Shown piece by piece: positions 8,238 to 16,133 of a stretch of 64,000 nt of DNA (the stretch's first letter is position 1; the number at the start of each line of letters is the position of its first letter). The position numbers were made by a program, and so were the translations under genes. The notes below the pieces were generated by a model that saw only the letters and a list, made by a program, of their open reading frames with translations, made no database searches and had not been told where the DNA came from. Source of the DNA: Paenibacillus naphthalenovorans (GTDB lineage Bacteria > Bacillota > Bacilli > Paenibacillales > NBRC-103111); the NCBI RefSeq assembly GCF_900099895.1, contig NZ_FNDY01000001.1, forward strand, positions 248,001 to 312,000, given 5' to 3'.

Positions 8238-9680
8238 ATGGAAAATTCATTGATGTTTATTGATGGGGCTTGGGTGGAACCGGACAGCGGGGAATACTTC
8301 CCGGTTCTGAATCCCGCGACGGGAGAACTCGCGGGAAGCGTGCCGAACGGGGGCTATGCCGAAGCCGTTCGCGCCATTGACGCGGCGCACCTGGCATTTG
8401 CCGATTGGTCCGCACATACCGCGGAGGAACGGGCGGAATATTTGATGACATGGCACCGCTTGATCTTGCAAAATTTGGATGATCTGGCGGCTACGTTGAC
8501 CATGGAGCAAGGCAAGCCGCTTGCCGAAGCCAAAGGAGAGATCGGTTACGGAGCCAAGTTTATCGAGTGGTATGCCGAAGAAGCGAAAAGGGTCTACGGC
8601 AGTACGATTCCGGCTTCTGCCAGAAACAAGCGGGTCGTCGTTTTGCGGCAGCCGGTGGGCGTCGTAGCGGCGATTACTCCCTGGAACTTCCCGGCCGCGA
8701 TGGTGACCAGAAAAATAGCCCCTGCGCTGGCCGCAGGCTGTACCGTTATTTTAAAGCCTGCCGAACAAACGCCTTTAACGTCCATTAAATTATATCAGCT
8801 GCTTGAACAGGCCGGGCTTCCCAAAGGTGTGGCCAATCTGGTTACAGGGGATGCGGTTCAGATCGGCAAAGCCTTTATGGAGGATTCGCGCGTAAGAAAA
8901 ATCACGTTTACGGGTTCGACGGAAGTCGGCAAGCTGCTTATGAAGCAGGCTGCGGATACGATGAAAAATATTTCTTTGGAGCTTGGCGGACATGCGCCGT
9001 TCCTTGTATTTGACGATGCCGATGTGGAAAGCGCCGTGAAGGGCGTGATCGCATCCAAATTCCGCAATGCAGGGCAGACCTGCATTTGCGCTAACCGGAT
9101 CCTCGTCCAAGAGGGGGCTGCCGACCGTTTTATCGCATTGTTCAAAAAGGAAGCAAGCGCTTTGAAGGTGGGCAACGGCTTAGAGGAAGGAACGGTGATC
9201 GGACCGCTGATCGATAAAGCGGGGTATGAAAAGGTAAGCTTGCATGTGCAGGATGCCTTGGCCAAAGGAGCTCATCTTGTCTGCGGCGGAGAAGGTTTTC
9301 ATCAGTCGGATGAGGAGGATGCGGGCTATTTCTATCAGCCTACCGTCTTATCCGGAGTAACGGCGGACATGCGCATCATGCAGGAGGAAACGTTTGGGCC
9401 TGTGGCGCCGGTCGTCACCTTCAAAACGGAAGAAGAGGGCATTCGCATGGCGAACGATTCCGTTTACGGATTAGCCGCTTATGTATTTACCGAATCCCTT
9501 TCACGTGCCATTAGAGTCGGGGAGAAGCTGGAATTCGGCATTGTCGGCATTAACGACGGGGCCCCTTCCACGGCGCAGGCGCCGTTCGGCGGGTTTAAGG
9601 AAAGCGGGCTCGGACGCGAGGGCGGTAAAGAAGGCATCGAAAGCTTCCTCGAAACGAAATTTATGTCGATCGGCATTTAA
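8238..9680 (+). CDS. NAD(P)-dependent aldehyde dehydrogenase (succinate-semialdehyde dehydrogenase-like)
   Basis: This is a 480-residue ALDH superfamily enzyme. Key residues are Asn150 in PWNFP, the FTGSTEVGK nucleotide-binding turn, Glu248 in LELGG and catalytic Cys282 in GQTCICANR. The last motif and overall length are typical of GabD-type succinate-semialdehyde dehydrogenases. ATG 8238 is preceded by AAAGGTGAGG at five bases; an upstream in-frame TTG overlapping the alcohol dehydrogenase gene is less likely. It would oxidise the aldehyde produced by the preceding alcohol dehydrogenase to a carboxylate. GabD-like enzymes accept several semialdehydes, so the name should be kept general. Confidence 0.9.
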   Translation: MENSLMFIDGAWVEPDSGEYFPVLNPATGELAGSVPNGGYAEAVRAIDAAHLAFADWSAHTAEERAEYLMTWHRLILQNLDDLAATLTMEQGKPLAEAKGEIGYGAKFIEWYAEEAKRVYGSTIPASARNKRVVVLRQPVGVVAAITPWNFPAAMVTRKIAPALAAGCTVILKPAEQTPLTSIKLYQLLEQAGLPKGVANLVTGDAVQIGKAFMEDSRVRKITFTGSTEVGKLLMKQAADTMKNISLELGGHAPFLVFDDADVESAVKGVIASKFRNAGQTCICANRILVQEGAADRFIALFKKEASALKVGNGLEEGTVIGPLIDKAGYEKVSLHVQDALAKGAHLVCGGEGFHQSDEEDAGYFYQPTVLSGVTADMRIMQEETFGPVAPVVTFKTEEEGIRMANDSVYGLAAYVFTESLSRAIRVGEKLEFGIVGINDGAPSTAQAPFGGFKESGLGREGGKEGIESFLETKFMSIGI

Positions 9681-9723
9681 GGTGCTGCGTTCAGATGAAA
9701 CATGGAAAGAGGAGAGAGATGCA

Positions 9724-10593
9724 GTGAAGATAGGCAATGTAGGCGTGGTTGGTGCAGGACTGATGGGCTCGGGCATAGCGCAGGTGGTTGCAGAGGCGGG
9801 CTATGACGTCGTCTGGGTGGACATTTCCGGCGAACAGCTGCACAAAGGCTTGGCTAATATCAAGCGCATGCTGGATCGCAAGGCGGAAAAAGGAAAGATG
9901 ACGCCGGAAAAGGCAGAGGCTGCGCTAAACAGGCTGAAAACCGAAACGGACATGAGGGCTCTGGCTGATGCCGATCTTGTGATTGAAGCCGTTCCCGAGC
10001 ATTTGGAGCTAAAGAAAAAGATTTTCAAGCAGCTGGAAGAAGTCACGCGCCAGGAAGCGATCCTGGCCTCGAACACCTCAGGTCTCTCGGTTTCTGCATT
10101 GGGGGCGGCTACTCGCAGACCCGAGCAGGTGATCGGGGCCCACTTTTTTTATCCGGCGCCGGTCATGGGGCTGCTGGAAGTCACTCCAGGACTGCTGACT
10201 TCAGGCCAAGTGCTGAAGACGGTGATGGCGTTTGCCAAAGATATCGGGAAGACCCCGGTAGAATGCAAGGATTACCCCGGATTTATTGTCAACCGGGTAC
10301 TGGTGCCGATGATGAATGAGGCGATCTTTTTGGTGATGGAGGGCGTCAAGCCCGACGACATTGATACCGCCATGAAACTGGGGGCCAACTATCCGATGGG
10401 CCCGATTACGTTAGCTGATTTTGTAGGCCTGGATACGCTTCTGGCAACAATGCAAGGGCTTTATGAGGGATTTAACGACTCGAAATACCGTCCCAGCCCG
10501 CTGCTTGTCAAGATGGTTGAAGCGGGAACCTTGGGCCGGAAGACGGGTCGGGGCTTCTACAGCTACAACGATAAAGGCGAACGAATCGAATAA
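9724..10593 (+). CDS. 3-hydroxyacyl-CoA (3-hydroxybutyryl-CoA) dehydrogenase
   Basis: This is a 289-residue soluble NAD(P)-dependent dehydrogenase of the Hbd/PaaH family. The Rossmann motif GVVGAGLMGSG is at residues 7-17. The catalytic His-Glu region is IGAHFFYPAPVM followed by LLEVTPG, and NRVLVPMMNEA and YPMGPITLADFVGLD mark the C-terminal dimer domain. The start is GTG 9724 after AGGAGAG; an upstream extension lies within the ALDH gene. It would oxidise a 3-hydroxyacyl-CoA to the 3-ketoacyl-CoA, fitting the MaoC and CoA-transferase functions of the operon. A terminator follows, so this is probably the last gene of the first operon. Confidence 0.92.
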   Translation: MKIGNVGVVGAGLMGSGIAQVVAEAGYDVVWVDISGEQLHKGLANIKRMLDRKAEKGKMTPEKAEAALNRLKTETDMRALADADLVIEAVPEHLELKKKIFKQLEEVTRQEAILASNTSGLSVSALGAATRRPEQVIGAHFFYPAPVMGLLEVTPGLLTSGQVLKTVMAFAKDIGKTPVECKDYPGFIVNRVLVPMMNEAIFLVMEGVKPDDIDTAMKLGANYPMGPITLADFVGLDTLLATMQGLYEGFNDSKYRPSPLLVKMVEAGTLGRKTGRGFYSYNDKGERIE

Positions 10594-10610
10594 AGATATA
10601 TCAAGTGCAG

Positions 10611-10637
10611 GAGCCGGTCATTTATGCCGGCTCTTTT
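10611..10637 (+). terminator. Rho-independent terminator after the first catabolic operon
   Basis: GAGCCGG at 10611-10617 pairs with CCGGCTC at 10627-10633, followed by TTTT. It lies 17 bases after the stop of the hydroxyacyl-CoA dehydrogenase. Confidence 0.75.
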
Positions 10638-10780
10638 GGCTGTTATTTTATAGAAATTTTTATTATAATAGAAAAATTCCCACAATTAAAAAAATATCGA
10701 ATAAAATCAATGATCAGGGGGCGGAATTTCTGCTTCCCGGCGACATGTGGTTTTTTAAAAATAAGGAGCATGGTGATGAA

Positions 10781-11782
10781 ATGAACCTATACAATGGTTT
10801 TTATCTGGTTGAAATACCGATTCCGGTTCCCCTTAAAACAGTGAATTGTTACCTCGCGGAGTCCCCGCTGGGCTGGCATCTGATCGATACGGGCTTTCAT
10901 ACGGAAGAAGCCAAATCGGCTTGGAAAACCGCGCTTCGTCAACTCCATATTGCCCCGCGGGATATCGTTGAGATTGTACTGACGCATTTTCATCCGGATC
11001 ATATGGGATTGGCGGGTTGGCTGCAGGAATATACGGGAGCGCCCGTCAAAATCTCGGTGGAAGGCCAAAGGATGGTCCAGCATTTATGGATTCAAAAGCA
11101 GGAATCGGAACGCTTTACTGACTATGCCCTGAGACACGGCATGCGAACGGAAGAGCGGAAAAAGATTTATGATTATTTAGAACAATTCACTAAATATGTA
11201 AGTCCTTTTCCTGAGTTTACGACCTTTGAAGAAGGGGCCACGTTTCAGTGGTGCAATGAGGAATATACAGCGATACACACGCCGGGACATGCGGACGGCC
11301 ATATGATTTTTTATTCCGCCCGGAGCAAAACGGTATTGGCGGGGGATTTGCTTTTGCCTAAAATCACGCCTAATGTGGGCTATTTCCCCGGATTTAACGC
11401 GAATCCATTGAAGGCGTTTATCCACTCCTTGCATAAGATTCAATCCTATCCGATGGATACGGTGCTCCCTGGACACCGGTATATTTTTAATAACGGGAAC
11501 CAAAGAGCCAAGGAATTGATCCGCCATCACGAAGACCGGCTACGGGAAATATTGCCGATGCTGGAACGGCCCTGCACGGCTCAAGAGGTAAGCGGCAAGC
11601 TGTTTGCCCATCTTTCCGGCAATGCGGATCCTTTGCAGCTGCTCTTTGCGCTTCAGGAAACCCTTGCCCACTTGATCTATTTAAGAGAAGAAGGCTTGGT
11701 CACCTGCGAATTGGGCCGTGACGGTGTCGTTGTATTTTCGCTTGAAAAATCCAAGATGAACCTGTTGAGTCCTATGGCATGA
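10781..11782 (+). CDS. Metallo-beta-lactamase-fold hydrolase
   Basis: This is a 333-residue protein with the MBL zinc-binding motif HFHPDH at residues 69-74, then HTPGHADGH, LAGDLLL and LPGHRYIF, which supply the remaining ligands of a glyoxalase II-like dinuclear site. A C-terminal region of about 80 residues resembles the winged-helix tail seen in LACTB2-type proteins. ATG 10781 is preceded by AAGGAG at 10763-10768. The gap after the previous terminator is AT-rich and holds a TATAAT at 10664-10669, so it may have its own promoter. The likely reaction is hydrolysis of a thioester, lactone or similar ester. Placement next to CoA enzymes hints at a thioesterase role. Confidence 0.85.
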   Translation: MNLYNGFYLVEIPIPVPLKTVNCYLAESPLGWHLIDTGFHTEEAKSAWKTALRQLHIAPRDIVEIVLTHFHPDHMGLAGWLQEYTGAPVKISVEGQRMVQHLWIQKQESERFTDYALRHGMRTEERKKIYDYLEQFTKYVSPFPEFTTFEEGATFQWCNEEYTAIHTPGHADGHMIFYSARSKTVLAGDLLLPKITPNVGYFPGFNANPLKAFIHSLHKIQSYPMDTVLPGHRYIFNNGNQRAKELIRHHEDRLREILPMLERPCTAQEVSGKLFAHLSGNADPLQLLFALQETLAHLIYLREEGLVTCELGRDGVVVFSLEKSKMNLLSPMA

Positions 11783-11847
11783 ACCAGCGAGAAGGCAGAT
11801 TAGTCCGTACGGTCGGTCGGCATCAAAAACAGAAGCAATCCGGGTAT

Positions 11848-11894
11848 TTTACTTCTTCCCCCTATGGAATATAATGGTTGTATAGTTGACTATA
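11848..11894 (+). promoter_or_regulatory. Candidate promoter with 14-bp palindrome for the LarA-like gene
   Basis: TTTACT (11848-11853) and TATAAT (11870-11875) are 16 bases apart. A perfect inverted repeat TATAGT-TG-ACTATA covers 11881-11894, just downstream of the -10 box and upstream of ATG 11914. Its position suits a repressor operator. The -35 box is weak, and no regulator for it is identified in the window. Confidence 0.4.
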
Positions 11895-11913
11895 TAGGGG
11901 GCCCTGCCATATT

Positions 11914-13179
11914 ATGAGTGATTATCCTTCAGTTTATCGGATTAAGCAGAAGTTTGCCCGATCGCAGCTTGGCGATTTGGAGGCGGCGGTGGAGCAAGCC
12001 GTAGACCGGCTGTTTCCGCCAGGCCAACAGTCTCCGGCTCCCGGTTCAACCATTGGAATAACGGTAGGCAGCCGGGGAATTACCAACATTGTGCCGATCC
12101 TGACCTCCATCGTTGCTCAGCTCAAAAGCAGGGAACTGCAGCCGTTTCTTTTTGCCTGCATGGGAAGCCATGGCCGCGGAGAGCCTGAAGGACAGAAAGA
12201 AATCCTGGAGAGCTTGGGAATTACACCGGAAAACATAGGAGCTCCTGTGTCCTGCTCCGGTGAAGTCCGGCTGCTTGGACATACAACCAAGGGAATTCAG
12301 GGACTGCCTGTATATTGTGCCGAGGAAGCACTGTCGTCAGACGGAGTGATTGTGGTAAACCGCATTAAAGCGCATACTTCCTTTAGCGGGACGTATGAGA
12401 GCGGGATGATGAAGATGATGGCTGTGGGTATGGGCAGGGCCAAGGGAGCTTCGATGGTGCACAGCCTGGGCGTCGGTCGTATCGCTGACGCTATTCCGGC
12501 TATTGCCGGCGTGATCCTGGAGCGGGTTCCGGTCGTCGGAGGCATTGCCATTGTGGAGAATGAATACGAGGAAACGGCGCTGATCGAAGGGATTCCGAAG
12601 GCGGAGCTTTGGGAGAGAGAAAAGGAGCTGCTGATTCTCTCCAAATCCTATATGCCGAAGCTTCCGGTGAAGCATATGGATCTTTGCATCGTGAAAGAAA
12701 TGGGTAAAAACTACAGCGGCACCGGGATGGATACGAATATTATCGGCCGGCTGCGAATTCAAGGGATCCCCGAGCCAGAGGAGCCTTTCATTCAGTATTT
12801 GGGTGTGCTGGACCTCTCCGAGCCTTCGCACGGAAACGCAACGGGAATCGGTCTGGCGGATTATACGACGAAGCGCTTGGTTTCGAAGATTGACAGACAA
12901 GCTACTTATTTGAACTGCATGACTTCGGGACTGGTTGTGCGCGCGGCGGTTCCTATGACCTTTGAAACCGATGAAGAACTGATGAAGAATGCTTTGTCCA
13001 TTTTAAGACTGGCCGAGCCTTCCAGCTTGAAGCTTGCGATCATTCATAATACGCTGCATCTTGACGAGATGTGGGTTTCCGAAGCCCTATGGCGTGAAAT
13101 TCAGGACGATCCGAAAATCGAACTCGTGGAGGGTCCTGTCCGCATTCAATTCGGGGATGAGGGACAGCTTCAGCTGTAA
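11914..13179 (+). CDS. LarA-like (lactate racemase superfamily, DUF2088-type) protein
   Basis: This is a 421-residue protein. The N-terminal half has TIGITVGSRGITN and ACMGSHGRGEPEGQ, resembling the nucleotide- and cofactor-binding loops of the LarA/DUF2088 superfamily. VNRIKAHTSFSGTYESGMMKM contributes His and Lys residues of the type that hold the nickel-pincer nucleotide in LarA. Characterised members racemise or epimerise 2-hydroxy acids using that cofactor. No larB, larC or larE cofactor genes are visible here. The gene is alone between a candidate operator-promoter and a strong terminator. The family is my recognition from motifs; the substrate is unknown. Confidence 0.65.
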   Translation: MSDYPSVYRIKQKFARSQLGDLEAAVEQAVDRLFPPGQQSPAPGSTIGITVGSRGITNIVPILTSIVAQLKSRELQPFLFACMGSHGRGEPEGQKEILESLGITPENIGAPVSCSGEVRLLGHTTKGIQGLPVYCAEEALSSDGVIVVNRIKAHTSFSGTYESGMMKMMAVGMGRAKGASMVHSLGVGRIADAIPAIAGVILERVPVVGGIAIVENEYEETALIEGIPKAELWEREKELLILSKSYMPKLPVKHMDLCIVKEMGKNYSGTGMDTNIIGRLRIQGIPEPEEPFIQYLGVLDLSEPSHGNATGIGLADYTTKRLVSKIDRQATYLNCMTSGLVVRAAVPMTFETDEELMKNALSILRLAEPSSLKLAIIHNTLHLDEMWVSEALWREIQDDPKIELVEGPVRIQFGDEGQLQL

Positions 13180-13213
13180 ATAGCATTGGGGCCCGCAATA
13201 CAAAGTGATCCAT

Positions 13214-13254
13214 CGCAAGAGCCTGTCTTGCCCGAACGGCTCTTGCGTTTTTTT
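13214..13254 (+). terminator. Rho-independent terminator after the LarA-like gene
   Basis: CGCAAGAGCC (13214-13223) pairs with GGCTCTTGCG (13238-13247) with a 14-base loop, followed by seven T. Confidence 0.88.
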
Positions 13255-13359
13255 GTAAACCATTTGTTCACAAAGATAACGTTATTTGTAGTGCAAACAC
13301 GATATAATATGAACAATAAGGTGGTAAGATCTTGATTTTTACCGGGAGTGTGGAACATC

Positions 13360-13980
13360 TTGAGACAAGTCTACCAAGCTTTACAAAATAGAAAATCAGA
13401 ACTGATGGGGCATAAAAACTTTTTAAAATATGCGGTGATGGTTCCGCTGGTTGAAATAAACGGCGAACTGAACATCTTGTTTGAAGAAAGGGCGCATCAT
13501 CTCAAGAGGCAGCCGGGGGAAATTTGCTTTCCCGGAGGAAAGATCGATGCGGGCGACAAGGATGAAAGGGCTGCAGCCGTACGTGAAACTTGTGAAGAAT
13601 TGGGGCTGGCTCAACATGAAGTTGAAGTGATTGGGCCATTGGACTATTTGATTACGTCATTTCATATCGTTTATCCGTTTGCGGCGCGGATATCCAACTA
13701 TGATCAGATCCGGCCCAACCCTGATGAAGTGGCTAGCGTGTTTTGCGTACCGATGGAATACCTGCGGAGCCATGCTCCAGAGCTTCATTACGTGGATCTG
13801 AGCGTGGCTCCGCGTGAAGATTTTCCATACGATCGAATCCCTAACGGCCGGAATTACAAATGGGGAAAAGGAACCGTTCCCGAGTTTTTTTACTATTATA
13901 AAGATCGTGTGATCTGGGGATTAACCGCGAGAATCCTGAACCATTTTCTTGAGGTGACGGAGGCGGCGAAAAGCAATTAA
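13360..13980 (+). CDS. Nudix hydrolase, CoA pyrophosphatase-like (NudL family)
   Basis: This is a 206-residue Nudix protein. The CoA-pyrophosphatase signature LKRQPGEICFPGGKID precedes the Nudix box core RETCEELGL. As in NudL, an aspartate-rich GDKDER segment replaces the first canonical glutamate. Members hydrolyse CoA and acyl-CoA to phosphopantetheine and 3',5'-ADP. TTG 13360 is favoured because GGGAG lies 11 bases upstream; a GTG at 13348 is in frame without a good site. A TATAAT at 13303-13308 may serve as its -10 box. It fits a region rich in CoA metabolism but is probably housekeeping. Confidence 0.85.
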   Translation: MRQVYQALQNRKSELMGHKNFLKYAVMVPLVEINGELNILFEERAHHLKRQPGEICFPGGKIDAGDKDERAAAVRETCEELGLAQHEVEVIGPLDYLITSFHIVYPFAARISNYDQIRPNPDEVASVFCVPMEYLRSHAPELHYVDLSVAPREDFPYDRIPNGRNYKWGKGTVPEFFYYYKDRVIWGLTARILNHFLEVTEAAKSN

Positions 13981-14059
13981 CGAGATTGCTCGCCGCCTGA
14001 TGCTGCCAAGAGCTTGGTTGACAAGCCGCCGCGGCTTGCCCTGCGGCTTTACATACGGA

Positions 14060-15178
14060 TTATTTCGACGCTTCTTTGCCGAACTTGTTTTTTATCCAGA
14101 ACATACCGGTAGGCCGATGGTTCTGATATGGCGTATCCACGGAGTAGGCGGTTCCCGCCAGCTCTTTAATCTTCGACGAATAAGCGATGCCTTCCCACTC
14201 GGTTACGGCAAAACTGGATATCTTTTTCTCGCGCAGCAGCTCTATGGGCATACGATGATCCTGATCAAACGAAACGATCGTGACCTCCTCCCCGTCCTCA
14301 TTTTTGCCGATTTGATAAACCTGAGTCACGAGATAATCATAGTTATCGTACAGCTGTTCGTAAGTGAGAAATTGCGGCTTGGCGTAGGTTACGGCAAATC
14401 GCTGAAATCCGTCTTCATCGGAAAGCTCATGTAATCGTTTGTTCTGCCCGGCTCTATATTGCTCCAGTTGCTCAGGCGAATGAATGTGCAGAAAGCTAGC
14501 ATTCAGCCTTCCGCTATCTTTTGCTGCGTAGTTGGTCCAGTTCAGCTTGGCATAGTACATGGGAGTATGATCGGCAGCCTGATGTTGTTTTTGAACGGGA
14601 TGCGTCCATTGGCGTTCTTTCACTTGATCCCATGTGAAGCGGAATAAGCTGTCCATTGTTCCCCACAAGTTATTTATCATGCCGTTCGACGGCTGCGGGT
14701 GACTTAAGAAAGAACTCATGCGGATACTCAGATTGTCTGTTCCCTGATAGCGCCATATGGTAGTCATTTCATATTGTTTTCCCGGAATCAGGCTTGATGG
14801 ATCGGTGACGTACAGACGAAGCTGATCGTCCACCCCGTCCTCATTACTGTCCAATTTCTCTACCTTAACACCGGGCAAGCTGGTCATCACCCCTACGGGC
14901 TGAAGGCCGTCAAATTCGCTGTCTTGAAGCACGAATGACGGTATATAAGCGTGGGGAAGCGTGCGATGCAAGTTGTACAGCTGCTCTTTGGACCACTCAA
15001 ACTTGTATTCCGTAACCAGCAGATCCTTCTCCGGTTTGAATGCTTCGAAATCTCCGGCTGCAGGAAGATCCATATTCCTTTCGTTGGTATTGGAGAGTTT
15101 CCCGGATTCAGCGGCGGCGGCGCCGCAAATACTTAGACTCAGCATAGATAAGAGAACGATGGCCGCATATTTTTTCAC
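14060..15178 (-). CDS. Secreted protein of unknown function
   Basis: This is a 372-residue protein with a clear signal peptide (residues 1-23, ending AAAA-ES) and no lipobox, so it is predicted to be secreted. I do not recognise a family. Residues near 107-115 read DSNEDGVDD, a calcium-loop-like Asp-x-Asn-x-Asp-Gly pattern seen in dockerin and thrombospondin-type repeats. The rest is hydrophilic and rich in Tyr and Trp. It is transcribed towards the Nudix gene, with a GC-rich hairpin at 14022-14038 in between. Its promoter shares the intergenic space with the TetR gene, so that regulator could influence it. It is a real gene by length and signal peptide, but has no assigned role. Confidence 0.75.
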   Translation of the reverse strand: MKKYAAIVLLSMLSLSICGAAAAESGKLSNTNERNMDLPAAGDFEAFKPEKDLLVTEYKFEWSKEQLYNLHRTLPHAYIPSFVLQDSEFDGLQPVGVMTSLPGVKVEKLDSNEDGVDDQLRLYVTDPSSLIPGKQYEMTTIWRYQGTDNLSIRMSSFLSHPQPSNGMINNLWGTMDSLFRFTWDQVKERQWTHPVQKQHQAADHTPMYYAKLNWTNYAAKDSGRLNASFLHIHSPEQLEQYRAGQNKRLHELSDEDGFQRFAVTYAKPQFLTYEQLYDNYDYLVTQVYQIGKNEDGEEVTIVSFDQDHRMPIELLREKKISSFAVTEWEGIAYSSKIKELAGTAYSVDTPYQNHRPTGMFWIKNKFGKEASK

Positions 15179-15293
15179 AGGACAAACGAGCTCCTTTCGA
15201 AGAATAGTTTCTATGCATTAGACTTACAAAAAGAGGAAAAGGTTTCACATGTGTTAAAAAATCATTTGCAGCATCGTTCCTCCTGCAGACTTA

Positions 15294-15359
15294 TTGCAAT
15301 CAAGGGAAGATCATGGTAAAGTAAATAATGACCAAATGACCAAAAATGAATAACGGTCA
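15294..15359 (+). promoter_or_regulatory. Promoter and TetR operator upstream of the TetR gene
   Basis: TTGCAA (15294-15299) and TAAAGT (15317-15322) are 17 bases apart. Immediately downstream lies the inverted repeat TGACC (15337-15341), 13-base spacer, GGTCA (15355-15359). An extra TGACC half-site is at 15329-15333. The same TGACC-N13-GGTCA arrangement recurs upstream of the efflux operon at 16016-16038. Two copies flanking the TetR gene make autoregulation the simplest reading. Confidence 0.7.
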
Positions 15360-15393
15360 AATTCAAACGGGAAAAGGGAAGGAAGTTATTCTG

Positions 15394-15978
15394 ATGTCAA
15401 CGATCGATCGTCGTAAAATGATACTGGCTGCCGCTACGCAATCGTTCGCCCAGTTCGGTTATAAAGCGACGACGATGGAGCTGGTGGCGAAAATTGCGAA
15501 TGTCGGGAAAGGAACAACCTATACCTTTTTCAGAACGAAAGAAGAACTGTTTGACGAAATCCTGCGCAAGGCCCTTCAGGAAATGAAGGAAGTTTGCGAG
15601 AGGGCGATCAAGCGGGAGGACACATTCGATCAGAACCTGATCCGGGTACTGGATGCGCTGCTGGAGTTCAGGGCCGATCACGAGCTGTTCGTCAAGTTGG
15701 CCCAGGAAGTTCGCGATATCGGAACCGTTCAGGCGCTGGAGGGCATCAAAAGGCTGGAGAATCTGGTCCTCGAATATATGCGGCAGGAAATCGAGGCGGC
15801 GATTGAAAAAGGGGAAATCAAGCCTTGTGATTCCCGGGTCATCTCCTTTATGCTCCTGAAATTTTATATCGCCCTTACAACGGAATGGAGTCAGACCCAT
15901 GAGCCGCTGAATAAAGAGCAGATCAAGCAATATATGCAGTTATTATTGTCCGAAGGCTTGTTGGCCAAGCCGAATTAG
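15394..15978 (+). CDS. TetR/AcrR family transcriptional regulator
   Basis: This is a 194-residue regulator. The N-terminal helix-turn-helix spans about residues 10-55, including ATMELVAKIANVGKGTTYTFF, typical of TetR. The C-terminal helices form the ligand pocket and dimer interface. ATG 15394 follows AAGGAAG at nine bases; an in-frame ATG at 15346 would start inside the operator. It lies directly before the HlyD/ABC-2/TolC-like cassette and is flanked by two matching operators, so it most likely represses itself and the exporter, released by an exported compound. The effector is unknown. Confidence 0.9.
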   Translation: MSTIDRRKMILAAATQSFAQFGYKATTMELVAKIANVGKGTTYTFFRTKEELFDEILRKALQEMKEVCERAIKREDTFDQNLIRVLDALLEFRADHELFVKLAQEVRDIGTVQALEGIKRLENLVLEYMRQEIEAAIEKGEIKPCDSRVISFMLLKFYIALTTEWSQTHEPLNKEQIKQYMQLLLSEGLLAKPN

Positions 15979-15979
15979 G

Positions 15980-16006
15980 ATCCTCTGTAAAGGAGGATTA
16001 TTTTTT
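15980..16006 (+). terminator. Terminator after the TetR gene
   Basis: ATCCTC (15980-15985) pairs with GAGGAT (15993-15998), followed by TATTTTTT. It begins at the second base after the TetR stop, so the exporter operon needs its own promoter. Confidence 0.7.
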
Positions 16007-16015
16007 GGAGCATAA

Positions 16016-16038
16016 TGACCAAATGAACAATACGGTCA
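16016..16038 (+). promoter_or_regulatory. Second TetR operator, upstream of the efflux operon
   Basis: TGACC at 16016-16020 and GGTCA at 16034-16038 have the same 13-base spacer as the site at 15337-15359, and share the AAATGA stretch after the left arm and TACGG or AACGG before the right arm. It lies 96 bases before the HlyD gene. The matching promoter boxes are not clear. Confidence 0.7.
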
Positions 16039-16133
16039 ATTCGTAATATTTTAATTCTTATGATTGTATAAGTATCTGTTTTTCTGCTTAAATGCAGTGG
16101 CAGTGGCAACAACATTAAGCTGGAGGGATATTC

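Noticed and set aside
14000-14434. A plus-strand 144-codon frame
   Set aside because: It lies antisense to the secreted-protein gene, which has a clear signal peptide; no family or ribosome site.
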